Assembly: GCA_964235945.1 (NCBI GenBank)
Contig: CAXSDV010000084.1
Coordinates: 1-5,582 of the forward strand
Source of the DNA: JASLDZ01 sp964235945
GTDB taxonomy: Bacteria; Pseudomonadota; Alphaproteobacteria; Caulobacterales; Caulobacteraceae
Reading direction: 5' to 3'
Length of the DNA: 5,582 bases
The notes under the pieces are model-generated. The model saw only the letters and a program-made list of their open reading frames with translations, did not search any database and was not told where the DNA came from. How positions within the stretch are numbered: the first letter of the stretch is position 1; the number at the start of each line of letters is the position of its first letter. Positions 1 to 5,581 of the stretch are shown here, in pieces. The translations under genes were made by a program, and so were the position numbers.

Positions 1-402
1 ATGGCCGACATCCGCCCCGTCACCGCGCTGTTCGCCACCGCGCCCCAACTCCTGCCCGAGGAGATGGCCGAGGCGGCGGCCATGGGCTTCCGCCTCGTGG
101 TCAACAACCGGCCGGACGGGGAGGCCCCCGGCCAGCCTTCGGGAGCGCAGATCGAATCGGCCGCGCGGGCGGCGGGGCTGGACTACCTGCACGTACCGGT
201 GGTCGGCGGCCCCACCCCCGCCCAGGTGGAGCAGGTGCGCCGCGCGGCCGCGTCGGCCGGCGGGCCGGTGCTGGCCTTCTGCCGTTCGGGCACGCGCTCC
301 ATCGTCACCTGGGCGCAAGGCCGGGCGCAGGACGGCGCGCCGCGCGACGAACTGCTCGCCCAGGCGCGGGCCGCCGGGTACGACCTGTCCCAGGCGATCT
401 GA
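1..402 (+). CDS. TIGR01244/DUF442 family sulfurtransferase- or phosphatase-like protein
   Basis: A 133-residue cytosolic single-domain protein of the TIGR01244/DUF442 family, which is related to rhodaneses and dual-specificity phosphatases. Seen in the sequence: an N-terminal strand-helix region, the family hallmark NNRPDGE at residues 35-41, and the active-site loop CRSGTRS at residues 94-100 preceded by the hydrophobic strand PVLAF. The spacing Cys94-X4-Arg99 matches a rhodanese-type loop and not the CX5R loop of tyrosine phosphatases. Persulfide or sulfur transfer is therefore the favoured inference, but the substrate is unknown. The length is normal for the stand-alone family. The ATG is the first base of the window, so the RBS and promoter cannot be seen. 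This start fits the usual N-terminus of the family (M-x-D-I-R-x-V-T). It is followed 22 bp later by an MBL-fold hydrolase on the same strand, probably co-transcribed. The family assignment is secure; the reaction is not. Confidence 0.9.
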   Translation: MADIRPVTALFATAPQLLPEEMAEAAAMGFRLVVNNRPDGEAPGQPSGAQIESAARAAGLDYLHVPVVGGPTPAQVEQVRRAAASAGGPVLAFCRSGTRSIVTWAQGRAQDGAPRDELLAQARAAGYDLSQAI

Positions 403-415
403 CCCGGCGACCGGG
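403..415 (+). other. Small GC hairpin between the DUF442 and MBL genes
   Basis: Directly after the first gene's TGA there is a perfect 5-bp inverted repeat, CCCGG-CGA-CCGGG, with a three-base loop. It fills the place where a Shine-Dalgarno sequence for the GTG at 425 would be expected, and no clear SD is visible there. It has no T-tract, so it is not a convincing terminator. It could modulate translation of the second gene, or be chance in such GC-rich DNA. Confidence 0.3.
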
Positions 416-424
416 CGGCGCGCG

Positions 425-1300
425 GTGATCCCCTACGTTCGCGAGATGGAGGTGGCCTACGGGCGCGCCGAAGCTGTCTCGCCGCTGATCCGCCGGGTGC
501 TGGCGGAGAACCCCGGCCCCTTCACCTTCCACGGCACGGGCACCTACCTCGTAGGTCGCGGGGAGGTGGCGGTGATTGATCCCGGCCCCGCCCTCCCCGC
601 CCACCTGCAGGCGTTGCTGGCCGCCGTTCGCGGCGAGCGGGTGGCGGCGATCCTGGTGACGCACACCCACGCCGACCATTCGCCGCTCGCCGCCGACCTG
701 GCGGCCGCGACCGGGGCGCCCGTTTTCGGACGGCGCGATCCCGCGGCGACGGGCGAGGAGGCGCACGACGCGGCCTTCCGTCCGGACGAGGAGCCGGCGG
801 ACGGGCGGGTGGTCGCCGGCCCGGGATGGACGCTGCGGGCCGTCGCCACCCCGGGGCACGCCTCCAACCACGTCGCCTACGCCCTGGCGGAGGAGCGGGC
901 CCTGTTCTGCGGCGACCTGGTCATGGGCTGGTCGACGCCGGTGGTGAGCCCGCCCGACGGCGACATGGACAGCTACCTGGCGAGCCTGGAGCGTGTGGCG
1001 GCGGAGCAGTTCACCACGCTCTGGCCCAGCCATGGGCCGCCGATCCGCGAGGTCGCCCCCTTCCTGGCGGCCGTGCGCGCCCACCGGTTGGGCCGCGAAG
1101 CGCGCGTGCTCGAGCTGCTGGCGGCGGGACCCGCGCGCGCCGCCGACCTCGTGCCCGCCATCTACGCGCAGATCGACCCGCGCCTGCACCCGGCGGCGGC
1201 GCGCTCCACCCTGGCTCACCTGATCCGGCTGGAGCGCGCCGGCAGGGTGGAGGTGAAGGGCGTTCCCGGGCCGGACGCTGTCTGGCGACGGGCGGACTGA
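425..1300 (+). CDS. MBL-fold metallo-hydrolase with C-terminal winged helix (LACTB2-like)
   Basis: A 291-residue metallo-beta-lactamase-fold hydrolase, probably cytosolic because no signal peptide is seen. Metal ligands in order: the HTHADH motif at residues 80-85 (HxHxDH), His145 in TPGH, Asp164 in FCGD, and His203 in WPSHGP. These make a complete dinuclear site, probably zinc. Residues about 225-280 form the BLACT_WH winged-helix domain, ending in a helix-rich LAHLIRLERAGRVEV segment. This architecture matches the LACTB2 subgroup; human LACTB2 is a single-strand-specific endoribonuclease, but the bacterial substrate is unsettled. GTG at 425 is chosen because the peptide IPYVREM fits the family N-terminus. 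ATG at 446 (Met8) is the alternative, and neither has a good SD. The gene follows the DUF442 gene by 22 bp and converges on the DUF1499 gene 4 bp downstream. Family is confident; function is only general. Confidence 0.93.
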   Translation: MIPYVREMEVAYGRAEAVSPLIRRVLAENPGPFTFHGTGTYLVGRGEVAVIDPGPALPAHLQALLAAVRGERVAAILVTHTHADHSPLAADLAAATGAPVFGRRDPAATGEEAHDAAFRPDEEPADGRVVAGPGWTLRAVATPGHASNHVAYALAEERALFCGDLVMGWSTPVVSPPDGDMDSYLASLERVAAEQFTTLWPSHGPPIREVAPFLAAVRAHRLGREARVLELLAAGPARAADLVPAIYAQIDPRLHPAAARSTLAHLIRLERAGRVEVKGVPGPDAVWRRAD

Positions 1301-1308
1301 CGCGTCAG
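1297..1308. repeat. 12-bp perfect palindrome containing both convergent stop codons
   Basis: CTGACGCGTCAG is its own reverse complement. Its left half contains the TGA of the MBL gene (1298-1300). Its right half is the reverse complement of the TGA of the DUF1499 gene (1305-1307). It could fold as a short hairpin in either transcript, but there is no T-tract and the loop would be tight, so a bidirectional terminator is only a possibility. The symmetry arises partly because CTGA faces CTGA across CGCG. Confidence 0.5.
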
Positions 1309-2165
1309 ACACCACGCGCGAGAACGGCGCGCAGGCGCGTCACCCGCGCGCAATCGGAGCCGCCGTCGTTCAATCCGTGACGGGCGATTGAGCGCAGGTC
1401 GATGCGCGCGCCCGCGCCGTCGGGCCTGACACGCACGATCACGTCCTCGCGGGCCGCCAGCACGCCGCGCAGCGCCACCGCCTCCAGCCGGCCGGCGGCG
1501 GGATCGTCGGTGACCACGCCCAAACCGGCGCGGGTCAGGACGCCGTGCACGCGGGCGTAGGCGTCGGCCGGGCGAAGCGGCAGGACCAGCGGCTGGGCGG
1601 CTGGGCAGAACCGCAGGTTCATCTCCGCCACCGTCCGGCCGAGGAAGCCGCCGCCCGGGCCCTCGGGCAACAGCGGCCCCGCTTCCACGGGCCAAGCGTC
1701 CGGCCCCCGCAGGCGCACGAGCGCGGGGCTGGGCAGGAGCGGATCGCGCCAGTCGGTGGCCACGTCATGGACCGGCGGGTACAGGCCGCCGCCGGGCGCG
1801 CGCACGGAGGGCTTCGCCGCCGCGAGCAGGGCCACGGCCAGCGCCGCCGCGGAAACGACGAGCGCGCCCGCGGCCGGACCGACGCGACGCGCCCGTCGCA
1901 CCAACAGGGCGTCGCCCGCCGCAAAGGCCCCGAGCACCAGCCCCAGCCCCGCAAGGGCGGGAACAAGCCGGGCCAGCAGGAGGTCGCGGCCGAGCCCCCA
2001 GCGCACCGCGTCCGCCCGCAGCAGCACGATCAACATGACCGCGCCGACCAGCGCCGCCCCGCCCGCGACCCATGCCCCGACGGTCAGCCAGAATCCGCGC
2101 CCGGGATGGCGGGGGCGGCGGGCGAGGCCGCTCACCTCGACGTTCCCGCCGCCGCGGCCCGACAT
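1305..2165 (-). CDS. DUF1499 domain-containing inner-membrane protein
   Basis: A 286-residue protein of unknown function. The N-terminal part has three likely membrane segments at about residues 27-49, 62-85 and 97-117, with Arg-rich loops between them. The C-terminal part, about residues 128-283, matches DUF1499: the opening PPVHDVATDW, and the later strands DVIVRVRPDG and ARIDLRSIARHGLNDGG. Known of the family: DUF1499 occurs alone or behind membrane helices in proteobacteria and has no established biochemical role. The start is uncertain. ATG at 2165 is chosen because codons with G or C in the third position begin there, whereas the open frame reaching back to 2360 has a less GC-biased third position and no recognisable protein. 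GTG at 2135 (residue 11) has a GGGA about 8 bases upstream and would give a shorter N-terminus, MSGLARRPRH. The gene is convergent with the MBL gene and divergent from the DUF3034 gene. Confidence 0.85.
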   Translation of the reverse strand: MSGRGGGNVEVSGLARRPRHPGRGFWLTVGAWVAGGAALVGAVMLIVLLRADAVRWGLGRDLLLARLVPALAGLGLVLGAFAAGDALLVRRARRVGPAAGALVVSAAALAVALLAAAKPSVRAPGGGLYPPVHDVATDWRDPLLPSPALVRLRGPDAWPVEAGPLLPEGPGGGFLGRTVAEMNLRFCPAAQPLVLPLRPADAYARVHGVLTRAGLGVVTDDPAAGRLEAVALRGVLAAREDVIVRVRPDGAGARIDLRSIARHGLNDGGSDCARVTRLRAVLARGV

Positions 2166-2271
2166 GCGTCGCTCAGCCGCCCCGAAGTCGACGTGGTCGG
2201 CTGTCTGCGGCCCGTCCTGTATCGCCCGCACATGACCCGTCTCCCGTCCGCCGCCCGGCGCCTGAAACTCC

Positions 2272-2300
2272 AAGCTAGACAGCCGCCCAAGGTTGAGCAA
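2272..2300 (-). promoter_or_regulatory. Weak sigma70-like promoter candidate for the DUF1499 gene
   Basis: On the minus strand TTGCTC (2295-2300) and TAGCTT (2272-2277) are separated by 17 bases, the ideal spacing for a housekeeping promoter. The -35 is a fair match to TTGACA and the -10 a poor match to TATAAT. It would give a leader of roughly 100 bases before the ATG at 2165. It is also one of the less GC-rich parts of this intergenic region. This is a pattern match only. Confidence 0.25.
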
Positions 2301-2302
2301 CG

Positions 2303-2321
2303 CGCCGCCCGGCGGGCGGCG
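2303..2321. repeat. Strong GC hairpin in the divergent intergenic region
   Basis: A perfect 8-bp inverted repeat, CGCCGCCC (2303-2310) and GGGCGGCG (2314-2321), with a three-base GGC loop. It lies 76 bases upstream of the DUF3034 start and about 140 bases upstream of the DUF1499 start. It could be an operator-like dyad or an RNA hairpin in a leader. No T-tract follows on either strand, so a standard intrinsic terminator is unlikely. Confidence 0.5.
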
Positions 2322-2347
2322 ATCGCACGCGATGCTTAGCCGATCGG
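2319..2347. promoter_or_regulatory. Cluster of short dyads, possible operator
   Basis: Three dyads sit within 29 bases: GCGATCGC (2319-2326), ATCGC-AC-GCGAT (2322-2333) and CCGATCGG (2340-2347). They overlap or abut the GC hairpin ending at 2321. They lie 50-78 bases upstream of the DUF3034 GTG, where a transcription factor controlling either divergent gene could bind. No known regulator's consensus is recognised. Palindromes of C, G and A/T cores arise fairly often in such DNA, so this is a suggestion only. Confidence 0.3.
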
Positions 2348-2382
2348 TAACTCCGGTCACCTAGGGGAAGGACGACTACGTC

Positions 2383-2390
2383 GGGAGAAG
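2383..2390 (+). promoter_or_regulatory. Ribosome binding site of the DUF3034 gene
   Basis: GGGAGAAG ends 6 bases before the GTG at 2397. This purine-rich element supports the GTG start, for which no ATG alternative exists nearby. Confidence 0.65.
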
Positions 2391-2396
2391 CTCAAC

Positions 2397-3275
2397 GTGC
2401 GGCGGTCGAGACTTCTCGGAGCGTTCGCGGCCGCCTGGGTCGTGTCGGCGGGAGCGGCCGCGGCTTCCGACCTCGTCCCCTCCGGCAAGCTGCTGCTGAC
2501 GGACGGCGTGGCGGCGGTGGAGGGCGAGGGCGGCGGCGGACTGGCCGCCTGGGGCGTGATCGCCGGGGGCGCCACCGTGGACGGGATCGGCGCGCGGGCG
2601 CACGCGACCTACGTCTCCCTGCCCGACTTCGACCTCGCCACCGCCGGCGTGTCCGTGGGCGTGTTCGACCGCGTGGAGCTGTCCTACGCGCGCCAGCGAT
2701 TCGACACCGGCAAGGCGGGGGCGGCGCTGGGCCTCGGCCGCGGCTTCACCTTCGACCAGGACGTGTTCGGGGCCAAGGTTAAGCTGATGGGCGACGCGGT
2801 CTACGACCAGGACCGCTGGCTGCCCCAGGTGTCGGCGGGCGTGCAATACAAGTCCAACGACCGAACGGCGATCGTCCATGCGGTGGGGGCGCGGCACGAC
2901 GACGGCGTGGACGTCTACATCGCCGCCACCAAGCTGTTCCTGGCGCAGAGCATATTGCTGAGCGGGGCGGTCCGGGCGACGCAGGCCAACCAGTTCGGCC
3001 TGCTGGGTTTCGGCGGCGACCGGCGCTCCGGCTACTCGGCCCAGTTCGAAGGGTCGGTCGCCTACCAACTGTCGCGACGGCTGGTGGTCGGCGCCGAGCT
3101 GCGCACCAAGCCGGACGCCTTGCGCTTCGCCCCCGAAGGCGACGCCTACGACGTTTTCGGCGCCTACGCCTTCTCCAAGTTCCTGTCGCTCACCGTGGCC
3201 TACGTCGACCTTGGGCCGATCGCCACCTTCAGCAGCCAGCGGGGGGCCTACCTGTCGCTCCAGGCCGGCTTCTAA
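2397..3275 (+). CDS. DUF3034 family outer-membrane beta-barrel-like protein
   Basis: A 292-residue envelope protein of unknown function. A Sec signal peptide is clear: MRRSR basic region, hydrophobic core to about residue 19, and likely cleavage after AAA at 21-23. The mature protein opens with the SGKLLLTDGV segment and continues through family hallmarks: DRVELSYARQRFDTG at 91-105, ALGLGRGFTFDQDVFG at 110-125, KVKLMGDAVYDQD at 128-139 and ANQFGLLGFGGD at 197-208. Alternating polar/apolar strands and a C-terminal phenylalanine (LSLQAGF) are typical of outer-membrane barrels, so outer-membrane location is inferred. The family has no established ligand or activity that I know of. The start is the GTG at 2397, supported by GGGAGAAG 6 bases upstream. 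It is followed 20 bp later by a truncated hemoglobin gene, probably its operon partner, and is divergent from the DUF1499 gene. Family assignment is strong. Confidence 0.93.
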   Translation: MRRSRLLGAFAAAWVVSAGAAAASDLVPSGKLLLTDGVAAVEGEGGGGLAAWGVIAGGATVDGIGARAHATYVSLPDFDLATAGVSVGVFDRVELSYARQRFDTGKAGAALGLGRGFTFDQDVFGAKVKLMGDAVYDQDRWLPQVSAGVQYKSNDRTAIVHAVGARHDDGVDVYIAATKLFLAQSILLSGAVRATQANQFGLLGFGGDRRSGYSAQFEGSVAYQLSRRLVVGAELRTKPDALRFAPEGDAYDVFGAYAFSKFLSLTVAYVDLGPIATFSSQRGAYLSLQAGF

Positions 3276-3280
3276 CCTTC

Positions 3281-3286
3281 GAGGAG
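3281..3286 (+). promoter_or_regulatory. Ribosome binding site of the truncated hemoglobin gene
   Basis: GAGGAG lies 9 bases before the ATG at 3296, in the 20-bp gap after the DUF3034 stop. It fixes the start and fits translation from a shared transcript. Confidence 0.65.
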
Positions 3287-3295
3287 CCCCGCGCC

Positions 3296-3856
3296 ATGCC
3301 CGTCTTGTTCGCCCACCTCGCCGTGGCGGCCGCCCTGGCCGCGCCGGGGGCCGCGCCCTCACCCCCCGCCGTCGTCGGCGAGCGGCCGGTCGACCCCTAC
3401 GTGCAGTCCGACGCGAACGCCGGGACCACCCCCCTGTCCAACACGGCGACGTTCGAGGCCTTCCACGGCCTGGAGGGCGTCCGCCGGATAGCCGCGAACT
3501 TCGTCGATCTGAACGTGGGCGATCCGCGGATGAACGGCGTCTTCGCGACCACCGACACCGTTCGGCTGAAGCGGGTTCTGGCCGAGCAGTTCTGTTACAT
3601 ACTCGGCGGCGGCTGCGCCTACACCGGCCGCGACATGGCGCAATCCCACCGCCACCAGGGCCTGCAGACCTCCGACTTCAACGCGGTGGTCGAGAACCTG
3701 CAGGCCGCCATGGACCGGGAACGCGTACCCTTCCGCGCCCAGAACGTGCTCCTCGCCAAGCTCGCGCCCATGGAACGCACGGTGGTGGAGCGAAAGTCGC
3801 CGGCCGCGCTGAAGAGCCTGGGTCGTCGGCTGGCCAGCCTGCGCGCGGGCGACTGA
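3296..3856 (+). CDS. Group 1 truncated hemoglobin, probably exported
   Basis: A 186-residue heme-binding globin of the 2-on-2 (truncated, group 1) type, longer than the usual ~120-140 because of an N-terminal extension. Residues 1-20 form a hydrophobic, Ala-rich segment that could be a signal peptide, although it lacks a basic N-region; a linker runs to about 50. The globin core is about 52-165. Visible landmarks: DPRMNGVF at 76-83 (B-C helices), LKRVLAEQFCYILGGG at 91-106 (E helix), YTGRDM at 109-114, and His118 as proximal heme ligand (Met+4, as in known members). His120 is nearby. By hand alignment with TrHbN, B10 is Val70 rather than Tyr, E7 is Leu91 and E11 is Leu95. Cys100 and Cys107 could form a disulfide if the protein is periplasmic. 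The gene lies 20 bp after the DUF3034 gene. Oxygen, NO or redox chemistry are possible roles; none is shown. Confidence 0.9.
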   Translation: MPVLFAHLAVAAALAAPGAAPSPPAVVGERPVDPYVQSDANAGTTPLSNTATFEAFHGLEGVRRIAANFVDLNVGDPRMNGVFATTDTVRLKRVLAEQFCYILGGGCAYTGRDMAQSHRHQGLQTSDFNAVVENLQAAMDRERVPFRAQNVLLAKLAPMERTVVERKSPAALKSLGRRLASLRAGD

Positions 3857-4016
3857 CCCTCCCCGCGCCGATGTGGCGGGATCGACGCAGTTGGTCGAAA
3901 CCGTAAGGCGCGGACCCGAAAACGGACAGGTGGAGCCCCTTATTGATGCGCGACTGCGGAGCTTCGGGGGCGCGCAGGCGTATCGATGATGCGCGGAGCG
4001 GGCGGAAAGGTCGAGC
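3857..4016. other. 160-bp intergenic region between globin and YceI genes
   Basis: No coding signal is seen here. A weak hairpin, TCGAC (3882-3886) with GTCGA (3894-3898), lies 26 bases past the globin stop but has no T-tract. A second distant inverted repeat pairs TGCGCG (3947-3952) with CGCGCA (3971-3976). The stretch 3891-3950 is less GC-rich than its surroundings (TTGGTCGAAACC, CTTATTGATG), which suits a promoter for the YceI-Sua5 unit, but no good -35/-10 pair is found. Confidence 0.4.
4004..4010 (+). promoter_or_regulatory. Ribosome binding site of the YceI gene
   Basis: GGAAAGG ends 6 bases before the ATG at 4017. It favours this start over the in-frame ATG at 4038, whose only purine run (GGGAG) abuts the start codon. 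Confidence 0.6.
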
Positions 4017-4646
4017 ATGGCGGCGAGCACGCGGGAGATGGGCGTGCGTCGCAGCGTGGCGGGGGTCGCCGTCCTCGGCGCGCTCCTGGCCGTTCCCGCC
4101 TGGGCGGCCCCGCCGCCGCTTCCGCCCCGCCCCGCCCCGCACGCCGCGCCCGTCTGGACGGTGGACAAGGCGGCCTCGCGCGTGAGCTTCCGCGCGCTGC
4201 TCGCCGGCCGACCGGTGGACGGGGTGTTCAAGCGGTGGGACGTGCAGCTGGCCTTCGACCCGGCCAACCTGCGCGCCAGCCGGCTCACCGCCGTGGTGCA
4301 GGCCGACTCCGCGGTCACCGGGCAACCCGGGCGCGACCAAGCGCTGTCCGGCCCGGACTGGCTGGCGACCAAGCGCTTCCCCCGCGCCACCTTCACCAGC
4401 CGCGTCATCACCGCCGCGGGCCCCGGGCGCTACCTCGCCGCCGGTGACCTGACCTTGCGCGGCGTCGCTCGGCCCGTCGTTCTGCCGCTGACCGTGCAGG
4501 TGGTGCGCGACAAGATGCGGCTGGACGCGACCTTCCCCCTGGATCGAGGCGTCTTCGGCGTGGGCCAGCAGAATTGGCGCGGGGGCGACGTGCTGGCCCT
4601 GCCCGTGCAGGTCGCCGTGCGCCTCTCGGCCGTGCGGGCGAAGTGA
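4017..4646 (+). CDS. YceI family periplasmic protein
   Basis: A 209-residue exported lipocalin-like protein of the YceI family. A Sec signal peptide spans residues 1-30 (RR at 11-12, hydrophobic core 14-26, likely cleavage after AWA at 28-30). A proline-rich linker at 31-45 follows, encoded by a (GCCCC)3 run. The YceI domain is about 46-206: it opens with WTVDKAASRVSFRA, includes WLATKRFPRATFTS at 115-128, then GDLTLRGVARPVVLPL at 143-158, and ends with a strand carrying WRGGDVLALPV. Known of the family: YceI-fold proteins bind long isoprenoid or other amphiphilic molecules in a barrel; the ligand here is unknown. Many yceI genes sit beside cytochrome b561, but none is present in this window. 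The ATG at 4017 has GGAAAGG 6 bases upstream. The stop overlaps the start of the sua5 gene by GTGA. Confidence 0.92.
   Translation: MAASTREMGVRRSVAGVAVLGALLAVPAWAAPPPLPPRPAPHAAPVWTVDKAASRVSFRALLAGRPVDGVFKRWDVQLAFDPANLRASRLTAVVQADSAVTGQPGRDQALSGPDWLATKRFPRATFTSRVITAAGPGRYLAAGDLTLRGVARPVVLPLTVQVVRDKMRLDATFPLDRGVFGVGQQNWRGGDVLALPVQVAVRLSAVRAK
4124..4140 (+). repeat. (GCCCC)3 tandem repeat in the YceI linker
   Basis: Three perfect GCCCC units plus GC encode part of the proline-rich linker between signal peptide and YceI domain. A 5-bp unit shifts frame when it slips, so one unit gained or lost would disrupt yceI and could affect the coupled sua5. No sign of an existing frameshift is seen. Confidence 0.6.
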
Positions 4647-5581
4647 ACGCGACCGAATCGCCCGAGGCGGCGCGGGCCGCGCGGGCGCTGCACGACGGCG
4701 ACCTCGTCATCCTGCCGACCGAAACGGTGTACGGCTTGGCGGCGGACGCGGGAAACGCGCGGGCGGTGGCGGCCCTCTACGCCGCCAAGGGCCGGCCGGC
4801 CTTCAACCCGTTGATCGCCCACGTCGCCGACCTCGCCGCCGCCGAGCGCGTGGCGCGTTTCGACGCGCGCGCGCGGGCCCTGGCCGAACGGTTCTGGCCG
4901 GGGCCGCTGACCCTCGTCCTGCCCGCGCGCGAAGGCGGCGGGGTGTGCGACCTCGCCCGGGCGGGACTGGACACGACGGCGGTGCGCGCGCCCGCCCACC
5001 CCCTCGCCCAGGCGGTGCTGCGCGCCTTCGGCGGCCCGGTGGCCGCCCCGTCCGCCAACCGCTCGGGCCGGCCCAGCCCCACGCGCTTCGCGGACGCGGT
5101 CGAGGAGACCGGCGCGACCGCCGCCCTCGCCCTCGACGGCGGACCGTGCGCGGTGGGCGTCGAGTCCGCGGTGGTGGCGCTGGTGGATGGAACGGCGCGC
5201 CTGCTGCGCCCGGGCGGCGTGTCGCGCGCCGACCTGGAGGCGGTGGTCGGCCCCCTGCGGCAGGCGGAGGGCGACGCGCACCGCTCCCCCGGCCGCCTGG
5301 CCCTGCACTACGCGCCGGACGCCCCCGTGCGGCTGGAGGCGGACCTGCCCCGGCCGGGCGAGGCCTACCTCGCCTTCGGCGCCGCACCGGCGGGCGCCCA
5401 CCGGGTCTTCCAACTCAGCGAAACGCGCGACCCGGCGGAGGCGGCGGCCAACCTGTTCGCCCACCTGCGCGCCGCCGACCGCACGGGCCCGAGCGGCATC
5501 GCCGTCGCGCCCATACCCGACGACGGCCTGGGCGAGGCGATCAACGACCGGCTGCGCCGCGCGGCCGGTCACGTGGGCTGA
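4643..5581 (+). CDS. sua5: L-threonylcarbamoyladenylate synthase, long form (Sua5/YwlC type)
   Basis: A 312-residue cytosolic enzyme that makes threonylcarbamoyl-AMP from threonine, bicarbonate and ATP. This intermediate is passed to the TsaD complex for t6A37 modification of ANN-decoding tRNAs. The YrdC-like domain is about residues 8-195: LPTETVYGLAADA at 24-36, YAAKGRPAFNPL at 46-57 (Lys49, Arg51), FWPGPLTLVLP at 84-94, and the nucleotide-site SAN triad in APSANRSGRPSPT at 135-147, then ESAVVAL and LLRPGGVS. The linker SPGRLALHYAP at 215-225 and a C-terminal Sua5 domain to 312 show the long form rather than short TsaC. GTG at 4643 is chosen: it overlaps the YceI stop as GTGA, and conserved sequence begins just after it. 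An upstream start at 4574 would add 23 Arg/Gly-rich residues inside yceI. The stop ends one base before the window end. Confidence 0.95.
   Translation: MNATESPEAARAARALHDGDLVILPTETVYGLAADAGNARAVAALYAAKGRPAFNPLIAHVADLAAAERVARFDARARALAERFWPGPLTLVLPAREGGGVCDLARAGLDTTAVRAPAHPLAQAVLRAFGGPVAAPSANRSGRPSPTRFADAVEETGATAALALDGGPCAVGVESAVVALVDGTARLLRPGGVSRADLEAVVGPLRQAEGDAHRSPGRLALHYAPDAPVRLEADLPRPGEAYLAFGAAPAGAHRVFQLSETRDPAEAAANLFAHLRAADRTGPSGIAVAPIPDDGLGEAINDRLRRAAGHVG

Noticed and set aside
305..1315. Long minus-strand open frame of 336 codons opposite the DUF442 and MBL genes
   Set aside because: Its translation is Arg/Gly/His-rich with no recognisable family, and it lies opposite two well-supported genes. 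Long antisense frames are expected at this GC content because stop codons are AT-rich.
1545..2339. Plus-strand open frame of 264 codons opposite the DUF1499 gene
   Set aside because: Gln/Arg/His-rich shadow translation with no motifs. The minus strand has the DUF1499 signature and membrane segments.
2166..2360. N-terminal extension of the DUF1499 protein to 2360
   Set aside because: Third-position GC bias falls off upstream of 2165 and the peptide shows no family resemblance. This stretch is better read as the divergent promoter region.
2376..3362. Long minus-strand open frame of 328 codons opposite the DUF3034 gene
   Set aside because: Low-complexity Arg/Gly/Val translation lying opposite a clear DUF3034 gene with signal peptide and RBS.
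3875..3905. tRNA-like T-arm appearance around TTGGTCGAAACC
   Set aside because: No acceptor stem, anticodon arm or D-arm can be assembled around it; only a 5-bp hairpin is present.
3359..4411. Minus-strand open frame of 350 codons across the globin, the intergenic gap and YceI
   Set aside because: It crosses two confident plus-strand genes and an intergenic gap, and its product resembles no family.
4430..5572. Minus-strand open frame of 380 codons opposite sua5
   Set aside because: It mirrors sua5 almost end to end, and its translation is compositionally biased with no motifs.
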